Numbered from the stretch's first letter, positions 1-8,867 are shown. The stretch: DNA of 64,000 nt from Kiloniellales bacterium (GCA_030064845.1 JASJEC010000052.1:1-64000); one strand, 5' to 3'. The notes: generated by a model not told the origin, from the letters alone. Program-made: numbers and translations.

Positions 1-89
1 AAAAATGATGCTGTGGACGGCGCCCCACACGGCATCTGTGTGCCAAAGTGGTAGGTGTTGGAAACCACTTAAAAGGGGAGCCGTCCGAG

Positions 90-1118
90 ATGAAGATTAG
101 CACGATTGGCCTGGATATCGCGAAGAACGTGTTTCAGGTTCACGGCGTCGATGAGACCGGCGAAGTTGTCATCCGCAAGCAGCTGAGGCGCAGCCAGGTG
201 ATGCCTTTCTTTGAGAAGCAGTCGCCTTGCCTGGTCGGTATTGAGGCCTGCGCCACGTCCCATCACTGGTCGCGCGAGCTGCAGGCCTTGGGCCATGAGG
301 TTCGGCTGATGCCGGCGAGCTATGTAAAGGCCTACGTGAAGCGTAACAAGAACGATGCGGCCGATGCGGAGGCGATCTGCGAGGCGGTGACGCGTCCGAC
401 CATGCGGTTCGTGGCGACCAAGACGAAGGAGCAGCAGAGCGTCTTGATGCTGCATAAGACGCGACAGCTGTTCGTGCGCCAGCGCACCATGCTGAGCAAT
501 GCGATCCGTGGTCACATGGCCGAATTCGGGATCACCGCGCGGCGGGGACGCCAAGGCGTGGAGAAGCTCCTGGCGATTGTGCTGAGTGAGGACGACGAGC
601 AGATCTCCGTGGTCGCTCGACAGGCTTTGATTGCGTTGGCCGGCCAATACCAGGCGGTGCAGGCGGAAATTACGCTGCTCGAGCGCAGCTTGAATGCCTG
701 GCATCGCTCGAACGAGACGAGCCGTCGCCTGGCGGAAGTGCCGGGTATCGGCCCCCTCGTAGCCACGGCGCTGACGTCGAGTATAACCGATCCGTTGATC
801 TTCTCTTCCGGGCGCAGCATGGCGGCCTGGATCGGGCTGGTGCCGAAGGAGGATTCCACTGGCGGCAAACGCCGGCTCGGACCGATCTCCAAGCAGGGCA
901 ACCGCTATCTCAGATGGATGTTGGTGACCGGAGCCATGGCGGTGATCCGCTATGCCAAGAAGACTGGCTTCAAGAAGCGACCTTGGCTGGCCCGCTTGGT
1001 CGAGCACCGCCCGATCAAGCTCGCGGCGGTGGCGCTGGCCAACAAGATCGCCCGCATCGCCTGGGTGATCATGGCGCGTGGCGAACGCTACAAGGAGCCT
1101 GCCCTGAGGGCCGCATAG
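90..1118 (+). CDS. IS110-family transposase (DEDD recombinase)
   Basis: A 342-residue transposase. The N-terminal RuvC-like DEDD domain starts with GLDIAKNVFQVHG (first Asp at residue 9), followed by GIEACATSHHW (Glu) and KNDAADAEAI (Asp pair). The C-terminal Transposase_20 part has VPGIGPLVATAL and the conserved SKQGNRYLRW. The family catalyses excision and RNA-guided insertion of the element using a DEDD site and a C-terminal Ser region. The ATG at 90 is preferred over an earlier in-frame codon at 48 because a Shine-Dalgarno-like aaaggggag lies just upstream and the family starts at MKIS or similar. Length is normal and I see no disruption. Confidence 0.95.
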   Translation: MKISTIGLDIAKNVFQVHGVDETGEVVIRKQLRRSQVMPFFEKQSPCLVGIEACATSHHWSRELQALGHEVRLMPASYVKAYVKRNKNDAADAEAICEAVTRPTMRFVATKTKEQQSVLMLHKTRQLFVRQRTMLSNAIRGHMAEFGITARRGRQGVEKLLAIVLSEDDEQISVVARQALIALAGQYQAVQAEITLLERSLNAWHRSNETSRRLAEVPGIGPLVATALTSSITDPLIFSSGRSMAAWIGLVPKEDSTGGKRRLGPISKQGNRYLRWMLVTGAMAVIRYAKKTGFKKRPWLARLVEHRPIKLAAVALANKIARIAWVIMARGERYKEPALRAA

Positions 1119-1370
1119 GGCCATCGGTGTAGGCCGGAGCCTACGCCAACCAAATTGGGAAGGGCTGACGACGTCATGCAGAAACGGTCGAACTGGGGAT
1201 CGGGAGAGCCCGTTTGGGTCAACGCATCAGTTGAATGCGCAAAAATGATGAGGGACCCGATCCGCGGAAAGCATGAGGGCCAGCGGTCATACGCACCGCG
1301 TCAACAGGCCGGACAGATGACCGCACCCGACCAACCCTGCACCGACATCGAGAAAACCCTTGCCAATATC
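1119..1370 (+). ncRNA. Putative seekRNA/bridge RNA region of the IS1111-type element
   Basis: About 250 nt between the transposase stop and the right inverted repeat holds no convincing gene. It contains small hairpins: ggtgtaggc/gcctacgcc (1125-1149, loop cgga) and cgcat/atgcg (near 1223-1239). In IS1111-group elements the non-coding right end is known to encode the guide RNA. Immediately after the second hairpin, aaaaatgatg (1241-1250) exactly repeats positions 1-10 at the left end of the element, as expected of a guide segment matching an element/target boundary. The RNA itself, its ends and its activity are inferred. Confidence 0.45.
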
Positions 1371-1524
1371 GCGCCGTCCACAGATGACGCACTCCGGTCG
1401 TGCCGATGGTATCGCTGCGTGCCTGTCGTACTATCGCTCCAAGGATGTCCTAGCTATGGGGAAGAGGCGCCGTTCAGGTGAAGATGGGTGCCAGGTGACG
1501 CGCCCTGTTCACGTCACTTCGAGA

Positions 1525-2517
1525 TCAGTCGTAAAGCACTATGCACCTGACCTCGATGCTCCAGCGGTCAGGAGCATTGGGCGGAGTGGCAGGATCCTCG
1601 AAGGCGGTGTGAAAGCTGAACGTGCACGGCTCATTGCCGTCACCCGCATCTGCTTCGGTCCCCTTTGAGCGTGCAAGTTGCCCCTTCGAGTCCCACTGCT
1701 TGATTAGCAGCGCCTCGTCCCGAGACATCGCTGGATAGAAAAACCACCGGTGCCGGTCCGATTGCTTTGCGAAATAATTCTCGCCGACGCGATCGGAATA
1801 GTGGATCTCGAAGACCACCAGGTCCTCGGGGCTGACTCGGGTGGCATCGCACAGCGCCAACGGATTGGTCGCCACCGCTTCGTCGGCGATATTGCGCCAA
1901 AGGTTGATGATCGCGAAGCGGCCCGAGTCGATCGCTCTCTCGGCGACCTTGCGGTCCAACAGCGTCTCGCCCTCTGCCAGGATCGCGCGCAGGGTATCGT
2001 TTTCCTTTGGCGACTTGGCAAGATCCCTCAAACGCTGTGGCGCGCTGGTAAGCGTGTAGTCGCCATGCACCACATGCGCCGGGCCTTGTACCTGCTGGCC
2101 GCCCTCGATCCGGTTGCTGTCTTTCTTGCCTCTGGCCGAGCGTACGTTGTGGTCAAAGGCACGCACGACCGCGGCGCCGCAAGCCTCGAGAACGATCTGC
2201 TCGCAATGGGGATAGTACGCCCGAAGCACCTGATCGTTGTCGAGGAACTTGATGCCGGCGCCCGGCAAGGGACGGTTCAGCAGCTCGAACCCGTTGCGCT
2301 CGAGCGTCGGCCGCTCGTTGCCGGCGAGGAGGCGGGCATCCTGGACCGGCATCTCGTGCGCCTCGAGATCTACGCCCTTCCATTCGTCATCGCTGCCGTC
2401 CTTGTCCCGACGTGTCAGCACCTTGCCGTTGCGCACCAGCGAGCTCTCGGCAGCATCGTTCATGTACATGAAGGACCCGATGCGCGCGCCTCCGGGGGCG
2501 AAGTCGGTCGATGTCAT
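1525..2517 (-). CDS. CmcJ/AsaB-like (GA4 desaturase family) oxygenase
   Basis: A 330-residue protein resembling the CmcJ/NvfI/AsaB hydroxylase-desaturase family, recognised mainly from its C-terminal half: a basic/aromatic stretch RHRWFFYPAMSRDEALLIKQ, then CTFSFHTAFEDP and the closing RWSIEVRCIVLYD. The N-terminus carries the typical GSFMYMND motif. Family members modify small secondary metabolites. The substrate here is unknown. The ATG at 2517 is chosen over upstream codons because cggaggaacgag precedes it directly. The next gene in the same direction (an SDR) ends upstream at 2591, so the two probably form a small operon of oxidative enzymes. Confidence 0.8.
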   Translation of the reverse strand: MTSTDFAPGGARIGSFMYMNDAAESSLVRNGKVLTRRDKDGSDDEWKGVDLEAHEMPVQDARLLAGNERPTLERNGFELLNRPLPGAGIKFLDNDQVLRAYYPHCEQIVLEACGAAVVRAFDHNVRSARGKKDSNRIEGGQQVQGPAHVVHGDYTLTSAPQRLRDLAKSPKENDTLRAILAEGETLLDRKVAERAIDSGRFAIINLWRNIADEAVATNPLALCDATRVSPEDLVVFEIHYSDRVGENYFAKQSDRHRWFFYPAMSRDEALLIKQWDSKGQLARSKGTEADAGDGNEPCTFSFHTAFEDPATPPNAPDRWSIEVRCIVLYD

Positions 2518-2590
2518 CTCGTTCCTCCGTTTCAGATCTCCGAACGCGCGTCTGGGGTTGACCAGTTCGTCAGTCCGACGCCCGTCGCCG

Positions 2591-3358
2591 TCATGGCAGC
2601 GTGACCAACCCGCCCGAAGCGACATAGGTCTGCCCGGTGATAAAACTCGCCGCGTCGCTCAGCAAGAAGTAGGTCAGCTCGGCGATGTCCTCGGGCTTCC
2701 CGCTCCGGCGCGCGGGCGTGCTTGCGATGATGCGCTGGCGCACTTCGTCGCTCATTTCGCTGGTCATGTCTGTGTCAATCAGCCCCGGAGCCACGCAGTT
2801 GACCCGAATGGACGGCCCGAGGGCCATCGCGCAGTTCCGAGAGAAGCCGATCACTGCGGACTTCGATGTCCCGTAGGCGATCAGCCTATCCGGCCTGATG
2901 GTGGAGGGCGCGACTCCGTTGATCGAGGAGATGCAGACGATGCGTCCTTCGCCGCGCTCCAGCATCGCCTGCTTTGCGCGCCAGACACAATGGAATGTGC
3001 CGTCGAGGTTCACTGCAAGGATGCGCCGCCAAAGGTCGATCGACATGTCGATATTGTCCTGAAATGACGCGATACCGGCATTCGTCACCAACAGATCGAC
3101 GGGCCCCTTTGCCGTCTCGATTTCGCTGAACATCGCATCGGTATGGTCGTACGACGACACATCGGCCTTGAAGATGCTGCCATCGCCACCCTGATCGACG
3201 ATCGCTGCGAGGGTCTCCGTCGCCGCGTCCTCGTTGGATGTGTAGTTCACCGCAACCCAGGCCCCGGCCTGTGCCAGCCGGCGGCAGATTGCTCGGCCAA
3301 TGCCGCGGGACCCGCCAGTGACAAGGGCGATCCGTCCCGATAGGTCCCTTTCGGTCAT
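2591..3358 (-). CDS. SDR-family NAD(P)-dependent oxidoreductase (FabG-like)
   Basis: A classical short-chain dehydrogenase of 255 residues. It shows the nucleotide-binding TGGSRGIG (residues 14-21), the structural NAG (93-95), the catalytic Ser in CISSINGV and YGTSK (Tyr162, Lys166), and a C-terminal ITGQTYVASGG. It is FabG-like, but outside a fatty acid synthesis operon the substrate cannot be assigned. It is transcribed just ahead of the CmcJ-like oxygenase with a 73-bp gap, suggesting that both act on one small molecule. Start ATG 3358 follows gccggaggaact on its own strand. Confidence 0.92.
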   Translation of the reverse strand: MTERDLSGRIALVTGGSRGIGRAICRRLAQAGAWVAVNYTSNEDAATETLAAIVDQGGDGSIFKADVSSYDHTDAMFSEIETAKGPVDLLVTNAGIASFQDNIDMSIDLWRRILAVNLDGTFHCVWRAKQAMLERGEGRIVCISSINGVAPSTIRPDRLIAYGTSKSAVIGFSRNCAMALGPSIRVNCVAPGLIDTDMTSEMSDEVRQRIIASTPARRSGKPEDIAELTYFLLSDAASFITGQTYVASGGLVTLP

Positions 3359-3524
3359 TAGTTCCTCCGGCAGAAGGACGAAACACTTCCTTCACCCGTC
3401 CTAGATGTTACGGGCGGTTTGCATTGATCCACAGCGGCGGTCGCCTGCACGCTGGCCACCGCGTGGTTCAGGTGCGGCGCAAACACACGCGCCGGTCGAT
3501 CAACCTTCGCAGGTAACCACAGAT

Positions 3525-4166
3525 TCAGGCCGCCTCTGCTGCAATAAAGCCTTCGCCGACATGGGTCGCCTTCCACCAAGGCTGGGCCTCAATATCGGCG
3601 ATCCAGCGGCGGATGTTGGGGTGGTTCTCGAGCGGCAGCTTCATCCAGCCGTGAAGATGCATCGGGGCCGCGACCGCGACATCGGCGATGGTCGGCGTTT
3701 CACCGCAGATATAAGTACTGTTCGCCAACCGTGCGTCGAGGATGCCAGCTAACTTGTGGAAGTTGTCGGCCTCGCCGTCCAGCACCGACTGATCGGTCTC
3801 GGCGCCCAGGAGCGGCTTCACGCAGTTCTCGACCAGGTAGACATAGCAGCTCGGGAACCACTGGCCGCACTCCCACAGGAGCCAGCGGTTGATGTCGGCG
3901 CGGGTCGTCAGATCTGACGGATAGGCGTCGGCTTTGCCAAGCTTGTCAGCGACGTACTGGAGAATCGAGTTCGATTCAGTCAGCACCAGGTCGCCATCCC
4001 GCATCGCCGGTATCGTCGCCATCGGATTGACCGCGACATACTCAGGCGATTTCTGCTCGCCTTTGAAGTAGTCGATCTTGGTCAGGGTGTAGTCGGCGCC
4101 CAGCATCGTCATGCCGGCGAGCACCTTGCGGCAGTTCACGGTGATCGGATCAGCGAAAAGCTCCAT
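3525..4166 (-). CDS. Glutathione S-transferase family protein
   Basis: A 213-residue GST. The N-terminal thioredoxin-like half begins MELFADPITVNCRKVLAGM, with the cis-Pro region NPMATIPAM and the glutathione-contacting ESNSILQYVADKLG. The C-terminal all-helical half contains PTIADVAVAAPMHL. It would conjugate or reduce small molecules with glutathione in the cytoplasm. The ATG at 4166 has ttagggaggaaacc directly upstream. The open frame continues much further upstream but only as the antisense of the next gene, so that part is not coding. It may share a metabolic context with the SDR and CmcJ-like genes downstream. Confidence 0.92.
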   Translation of the reverse strand: MELFADPITVNCRKVLAGMTMLGADYTLTKIDYFKGEQKSPEYVAVNPMATIPAMRDGDLVLTESNSILQYVADKLGKADAYPSDLTTRADINRWLLWECGQWFPSCYVYLVENCVKPLLGAETDQSVLDGEADNFHKLAGILDARLANSTYICGETPTIADVAVAAPMHLHGWMKLPLENHPNIRRWIADIEAQPWWKATHVGEGFIAAEAA

Positions 4167-4361
4167 GGTTTCCTCCCTAACCGCTGCGGGTTCCAATTTT
4201 GGCAGCGGGATCTTGTGAAATTTCGAGCTCCGCTCGTATTTAGCATGCTTAGGCCGGGCTAACAGGTGTTCCCGGCGAGTATCGGTCGTCTGACCTTTCA
4301 CGCGCGTCCGACCTCGCATATCGTGCCCGCGGGGTAGCCGGGGGTGAAGGGGGAGCCGGAC

Positions 4362-5249
4362 GTGGGCCGATACGATCGATTGATGGCGCGAATCGCGCGG
4401 GGCGAAAGGATCCTGATCGATGGCGCGACGGGCACGGAGATCGAGCGGCGCGGCGTGCCGCAGCTGGAGAACGCCTGGAACGGCGGCGGCGCGCTCAGCC
4501 ATCCGGATGTCCTGCGCTCGGTTCACGAAGACTACATCCGTGAGGGCGCCGAGATCGTCATCGCGAACACCTTCGCGACGCACCGGCACGCCCTGCGCGA
4601 TGCCGGTGTCGAGGACCGCTTCGAGGCGCTCAACCGCCGCGGCGTGGAGTTGGCAATCGAGGCGCGCGAGCGCATGCAGACGCCCGACGTTCTGGTCGCC
4701 GGCGGACTCTCCTACTGGTCCTGGGCGGGAAACTGGTCCGCGCCCGAGGACCTGCGCGGCGGCGCCGAGGAACAGGCTTCGATCATGGCCGAGGCCGGCG
4801 CCGACCTGCTGATGCTGGAAATGATGGTCGATATCGACAGCCTGCTGGTCACGCTCGAGGCCAGCCAGGCGAGCGGCCTGCCGGTCTGGGTCGGCCTGTC
4901 CTGCGAACCCGACGCCTCCGGCGTGATGGCGCTGCTGCGCGGCGGCTCGCTTGCCGAGGCGCTGGACGCGATCAAGGACAGGAACGTGCCGCTGGTCAGC
5001 ATCATGCATACGGAAGTGGAGCATATCGACGCCTGTCTCGACGTCGCGGCCGGCCATTGGTCGGGCCCGCTCGGCGTCTATGCCCATTCCGCCCGGTGGC
5101 ACGGCGACGTCTGCGTCTACGATGCGACGGTATCGCCCGAAGACTACGCCGCCCATGTCAGGTCCTGGCTGGACCGCGGCGTGCAGGTAATCGGCGGATG
5201 CTGCGGTCTGGGCGTCGATCACATCAAGGGTTTGAAGGGGCTCTGCTGA
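4362..5249 (+). CDS. Homocysteine S-methyltransferase family protein
   Basis: A TIM-barrel protein of about 295 residues of the homocysteine S-methyltransferase (Pfam S-methyl_trans) family: ILIDGATGTEIERRG at the N-terminus, IVIANTFATHRHAL, AGGLSYWSW and the Zn-binding IGGCCG near the C-terminus. The third Zn ligand of the family, a Cys in a GxNC motif about two thirds along, is not evident. The aligned stretch reads VSIMHTEVEHIDAC. The substrate may therefore not be homocysteine. I prefer the GTG at 4362 (agggggag 7 bases upstream) to the GTG at 4344. It is divergent from the GST gene, with a shared 195-bp control region. Confidence 0.85.
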   Translation: MGRYDRLMARIARGERILIDGATGTEIERRGVPQLENAWNGGGALSHPDVLRSVHEDYIREGAEIVIANTFATHRHALRDAGVEDRFEALNRRGVELAIEARERMQTPDVLVAGGLSYWSWAGNWSAPEDLRGGAEEQASIMAEAGADLLMLEMMVDIDSLLVTLEASQASGLPVWVGLSCEPDASGVMALLRGGSLAEALDAIKDRNVPLVSIMHTEVEHIDACLDVAAGHWSGPLGVYAHSARWHGDVCVYDATVSPEDYAAHVRSWLDRGVQVIGGCCGLGVDHIKGLKGLC

Positions 5250-5373
5250 GACGGCCAAGGCCGGCGCGCGTTAGCCTCTCCGACGGCTCCTAAAACTGCG
5301 TGCTTCCGTCGCGCGGGCATTTGGTTCTAATCTCTGAGGTGTAGCGCGTTCCCATGGGTGAGGAGGTTCCCCC

Positions 5374-7260
5374 GTGGAACCGAACGAAGAGCGGCGGCTG
5401 ACCACGATCCTGTCCGCTGACGTCGTCGGCTACAGCCGGCTCATGGCGGTCGACGAGGCGGGGACCCACGCGCAACTCAAGGCCCATCGCAAGGAGCTGC
5501 TCGACCCCAAGACGGCCGAGTATCACGGCCGCACCGTGAAGCTGACCGGCGACGGCGCCCTCATGGAGTTCGCCAGCGTCGTCGAAGCGGTCGGTTTCGC
5601 GGTCGACGTCCAGCGCGCCATGGTGGAGCGGAACGCTGCGGTTCCGGAGGATCGGCGGATCGACTTCCGGATCGGGATCAACATCGGCGACATCATCGTC
5701 GACGAGGACGACATCTACGGCAACGACGTCAACGTCACGGTGCGGCTGGAAGGTCTGGCCGAGCCCGGGGGGATCTGCATTTCCGGCAAGGTCTACGACG
5801 AGGTCAGGAACAAGCTGCCGCTGGGCCTCGAGGATCTCGGCGAGCAGGAGGTCAAGAACATCCCCGAGCCGGTCCGGGCCTATCGCGTCCTGCTCGACCC
5901 CGCGGCCGCAAGTGGCGCGGTGGCGCCGAAGCGGCCGGGCAGAAGGCCATGGCGGTGGGCCGCGGCGGCGGCCGTAGCCGCTGTCCTCGCCGGCGCCGGC
6001 GGGCTCTGGTGGCAACCATGGGCGCCCGCTGTGGAGCCTGCCTCGGTCACGCGCATGGCCTTCCCGCTGCCCGACAAGCCCTCCGTCGCCGTGCTGCCGT
6101 TCGACAACCTGGGCGGCGACGCCGAGCAGGACCTTTTCGTCGACGCGCTCACGGAGAACATCATCACCGAACTGTCGCGTTTCAGCGATCTCTTCGTCAT
6201 CGCCCGCAACTCGGTGTTCACCTACAAGGGCAAGCCCGTGAAGGTGCAGCAAGTGGCCGAAGACCTGGGGGTTCGATACGTGCTGGAGGGCAGCGTGCAG
6301 GGTTCGGCCGACCGGATAAGGATCACGGCGCAGCTGGTCGACGCCCTGACCGGAAAGCACTTGTGGGCCGAGCGCTATGACCGCGACCGGTCCGACATCT
6401 TCGCCGTGCAGGACGAGGTGACCCAGGCGATCGTCGCCAGACTGGGCGGCAACGAAGGAGAGCTGGCGGAGGCCGCCACAAAGCTTGCCAGGCGCAAGCC
6501 GACCTCGGACCTGGGCGCCTACGAGAGCTACCTGCTCGGCGTCCAGCACAAGCATCGCTACACCCGCGAGGACACTCTGCTCGCGCACGAGTTCCTCAAC
6601 CGAGCGATCGAGTTGGATCCGAAGTTTGCCCGGCCTTACGTCGCCTTGGCCTGGACCCACTTCCAGGAATACCTCTTCGGATGGAGCGACGCGCCGGCCA
6701 GGTCGCTCGAGCAGGCCTTGGAGGCGGCAAGAACGGCGGTTGCCCTCGACGCTTCCGACGCCGAGGCCCACTGGGCTGTTGCCGAAGCCCACATTTATAG
6801 AGGCGAGCACGAACGTACGAGAGCCGAGTACGACAAGGCCCTCGCCCTCAATCCGAACAATGCCGACATCCTGGCGAACTGGGGACTGAACCTGGCCTAT
6901 CTGGGCATCGACGCCCAGGAGGGCGTGAGACTGATCAGGAAGGCGATGCGCCTCAATCCCCATCATCCGGAATGGTACGATCGGGTCTTGGGCAACGCGG
7001 CGTTTACGGCACGGAGCTACGAGGAGGCGATCTCGGCTATCAGGAACGTGAATCATCACACGCCGGACAGTCGCGCGGTGCTGGCCGCCAGCTACGCACA
7101 ACTGGGCCGGCTGGAAGAGGCCCGTGTCGAGGTGAAGGAAACCCTGAAACTCGTTCCCGATGCCACGGTGGATAGCCTGAGCAGTCGGAAGCCCTTCGTG
7201 AATACGGTCGACATGAACCACTATCGAGAGGCCCTGCGCAAGGCGGGACTGCCGGAGTAG
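5374..7260 (+). CDS. Class III adenylate/guanylate cyclase with C-terminal TPR region
   Basis: A 628-residue protein in three parts. Residues 1-170 are a class III nucleotide cyclase domain (ILSADVVGYSRLM with the metal Asp16, LTGDGALMEF, FRIGINIGDIIV, NVTVRLEGLAEPGG). A membrane helix follows around residues 190-212 (alanine-rich, then GGLWWQPW). The rest is the periplasmic or cytoplasmic half seen in many alphaproteobacterial cyclases: SVAVLPFDNLGGD, YVLEGSVQ, KHLWAERYDRD, then tetratricopeptide repeats such as ELDPKFARPYVALAW and ALNPNNADILANWG. Start GTG 5374 has gaggagg upstream. It appears monocistronic. The product is probably cAMP, but the signal sensed is unknown. Confidence 0.93.
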   Translation: MEPNEERRLTTILSADVVGYSRLMAVDEAGTHAQLKAHRKELLDPKTAEYHGRTVKLTGDGALMEFASVVEAVGFAVDVQRAMVERNAAVPEDRRIDFRIGINIGDIIVDEDDIYGNDVNVTVRLEGLAEPGGICISGKVYDEVRNKLPLGLEDLGEQEVKNIPEPVRAYRVLLDPAAASGAVAPKRPGRRPWRWAAAAAVAAVLAGAGGLWWQPWAPAVEPASVTRMAFPLPDKPSVAVLPFDNLGGDAEQDLFVDALTENIITELSRFSDLFVIARNSVFTYKGKPVKVQQVAEDLGVRYVLEGSVQGSADRIRITAQLVDALTGKHLWAERYDRDRSDIFAVQDEVTQAIVARLGGNEGELAEAATKLARRKPTSDLGAYESYLLGVQHKHRYTREDTLLAHEFLNRAIELDPKFARPYVALAWTHFQEYLFGWSDAPARSLEQALEAARTAVALDASDAEAHWAVAEAHIYRGEHERTRAEYDKALALNPNNADILANWGLNLAYLGIDAQEGVRLIRKAMRLNPHHPEWYDRVLGNAAFTARSYEEAISAIRNVNHHTPDSRAVLAASYAQLGRLEEARVEVKETLKLVPDATVDSLSSRKPFVNTVDMNHYREALRKAGLPE

Positions 7261-7468
7261 CCTCGTAGTGCTGCTCCGGAGGAAGCAAAACGCTGCCTCT
7301 GCTCACCTGCTGGTGCGGTTGCTGATGTGTGGGTGTGACAGCGGATGAAGGGGGCGCGTCCAGTCCGGCCCCGGCCTTAGAATTTGATGCGGCCGTGTCC
7401 GCTTTTCGGCCCCAGGGTCTCTTCCGGCGCGGTCAATCAGACAGCTTCAGTCTCAGAGGAATGTGCTT

Positions 7469-8470
7469 TCAATATTGGTGTCGGCGACCAACGGCGGACG
7501 GCAGAACCACCGACTCCCCGAAGGTGTCGACCATGCGATGGACCGCACGCCAACCGGTGCAATGCCCGGGCACGATGACCTTCAGATCGAACTCCTCGAG
7601 GTCGCGCACTGTTTCCGGAATGATCGCTTCGAAGGTTTTTCCCGCCAGATGAAATCCACCCATGACGCCGTAAAGCGGTGTCGGCGCAAAGGTGTCGCGC
7701 GCGTTCCTCAAGACGTTGATGAGTCCGGCGTGGGAACAGGCCGTAAAGACCATGATACCCTTGTCGCGCACGTTGAGGGCCAGGTAGCGCTCGTCCATAA
7801 CCCAGGGATCGGGTTCCCAATCCGTGCCGGCTGGATTGCGCCTCACCTGAGCTGGAAGGCCCTTTTCATAGGATGTCGTCCTGGGAATCTCACCGCTCAA
7901 GTAGAACGTACCGTCCAGCAGGAGGCGCGCCTCGACGTTGTTCTCCACTTGACCGCCAGCTTCTTCGAGGGCCTCGACGGTTGGAATGTCCTCGAGCAGA
8001 TGCACGCTGCCGTCGTCGAGGCGTTCGCCACGGTGCGAAAACATCTCCGGATTGACATGCACCGGCACCCGGTTCCCGCCGTTGGCCGCAGAGATCATTC
8101 TGATTGCCGCCGGAAGGCCGCCAGCATGGTCGATATGCCCGTGGGATAGAACAACGGCCTCGATCATGCCCATATCGATTCCCAACCGAGGCGCATTGTG
8201 TTCGACCGCGTAGCCGTTCGGGCCGCCGTCGAACAAGACAGTACGCACCTGATCCCCGATTCTACCGGCCACAATCAAGGAAATTCCGAAGCACGCGAAA
8301 CACAAGCCGTCGCCAGTGAATTCTTCCGCGATCAAGTTATCCAGTTCGGTCGTGACGCCCTCGGGCACAGACGAGAGGCCATCGCTGACATTGTCGACCA
8401 AAACGAAGACATCGGCACCATCCAGAGCCGCGAGTTCTGGTGCCTCGTTCCGCAACAACTGCGCACACAT
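7469..8470 (-). CDS. MBL-fold metallo-hydrolase
   Basis: A 333-residue metallo-beta-lactamase-fold protein. The metal-binding signature is SHGHIDHAGG (residues 109-118), followed by CSHAGLINVLR and a late PGHCTGW that supplies further ligands. The layout (long N-terminus, DGGPNGYAVEHNAPRLGID before the motif, GVMGGFHLAG near the end) matches the subgroup often annotated as dihydropterin-type phosphate synthase homologues. That function is not proven. Start ATG 8470 is preceded by tctgggggccggcg. The flanking DNA is poor in genes and carries an SDR remnant, so this locus may have lost neighbours. Confidence 0.88.
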   Translation of the reverse strand: MCAQLLRNEAPELAALDGADVFVLVDNVSDGLSSVPEGVTTELDNLIAEEFTGDGLCFACFGISLIVAGRIGDQVRTVLFDGGPNGYAVEHNAPRLGIDMGMIEAVVLSHGHIDHAGGLPAAIRMISAANGGNRVPVHVNPEMFSHRGERLDDGSVHLLEDIPTVEALEEAGGQVENNVEARLLLDGTFYLSGEIPRTTSYEKGLPAQVRRNPAGTDWEPDPWVMDERYLALNVRDKGIMVFTACSHAGLINVLRNARDTFAPTPLYGVMGGFHLAGKTFEAIIPETVRDLEEFDLKVIVPGHCTGWRAVHRMVDTFGESVVLPSAVGRRHQY

Positions 8471-8709
8471 CGCCGGCCCCCAGAAATTGGCACGCTGGGT
8501 CCCCTGCCCATCAGGGAACCAAAGCCGACCACCGGAAAGGATATTCCCAGGACGCGACCAAATCCACTGCCCAGATCCGAAGGCAGCTATGCGGGTTGAG
8601 TGGTAATACCGGCTTCACAAGGCCCATACACTGGAACGGAAGCGCCGCGGACACGCGGTCGCTCTTCGACCCCTATACTTCGCTGAACGGACGTACCAAA
8701 GCGCAGCTC

Positions 8710-8850
8710 ATGACGCCCATTGATGGTCAAGCGGCTCTTTATGGACTCCAGCGAGCCGCCCGCCAAATGGTGGAGCAGGGGCGCGGGGGGCGCATCATCA
8801 ATATCTCGTCGACCGGCGGGAAGGGCTTTCGTGGCGCGCCCACGGAACGT
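8710..8850 (+). pseudogene. Remnant of a short-chain dehydrogenase gene
   Basis: An isolated stretch of about 47 codons reads QAALYGLQRAARQMVEQGRG and then GRIINISSTGGKGF. These are the central helix and catalytic-serine strand of SDR enzymes (usual pattern Q-A-A-R-Q-M ... G-R-I-I-N-I-S-S). Neither the Rossmann TGxxxGxG start nor the YxxxK site is present on either side, and the reading frame runs into the 3' end of the convergent membrane-protein gene. It is therefore a truncated gene fragment. The gap 8471-8867 holds nothing else I recognise. Confidence 0.7.
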
Positions 8851-8867
8851 CCGCTATGGACCCGGCC

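Larger units (their letters stand above)
4..1386 (+). mobile_element. IS110-family insertion sequence, IS1111-type
   Basis: A perfect 13-bp inverted repeat, ctgtggacggcgc at 11-23 and gcgccgtccacag at 1371-1383, encloses one transposase gene and about 250 nt of non-coding DNA after it. Subterminal inverted repeats of this length and a long non-coding right end are known features of the IS1111 group of IS110 elements. In that group the element extends a few bases past each repeat, so the outer limits given here (about 7 nt left, 3 nt right) are inferred from family knowledge. The left end lies almost at the window edge. The transposase frame is intact, so the copy may be active. Confidence 0.75.

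Noticed and set aside
69-1124. Long minus-strand open frame across the IS110 transposase
   Set aside because: Antisense shadow of a high-GC gene; its protein is rich in Arg/His/Gln and has no family motif, whereas the plus strand encodes a clear DEDD transposase.
1-1250. aaaaatgatg at 1-10 and 1241-1250 as a target-site duplication delimiting the IS
   Set aside because: A perfect 13-bp inverted repeat at 11-23 and 1371-1383 places the right end at about 1386, so the second copy is internal; it is better read as a guide-like match.
1155-1668. Two small plus-strand frames after the IS110 transposase
   Set aside because: They lie in the non-coding right end of the element and its flank, have no ribosome sites and no recognisable protein features.
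4167-5258. N-terminal 360-residue extension of the GST frame
   Set aside because: It is exactly antisense to the homocysteine methyltransferase gene and the GST has its own ribosome site and ATG at 4166.
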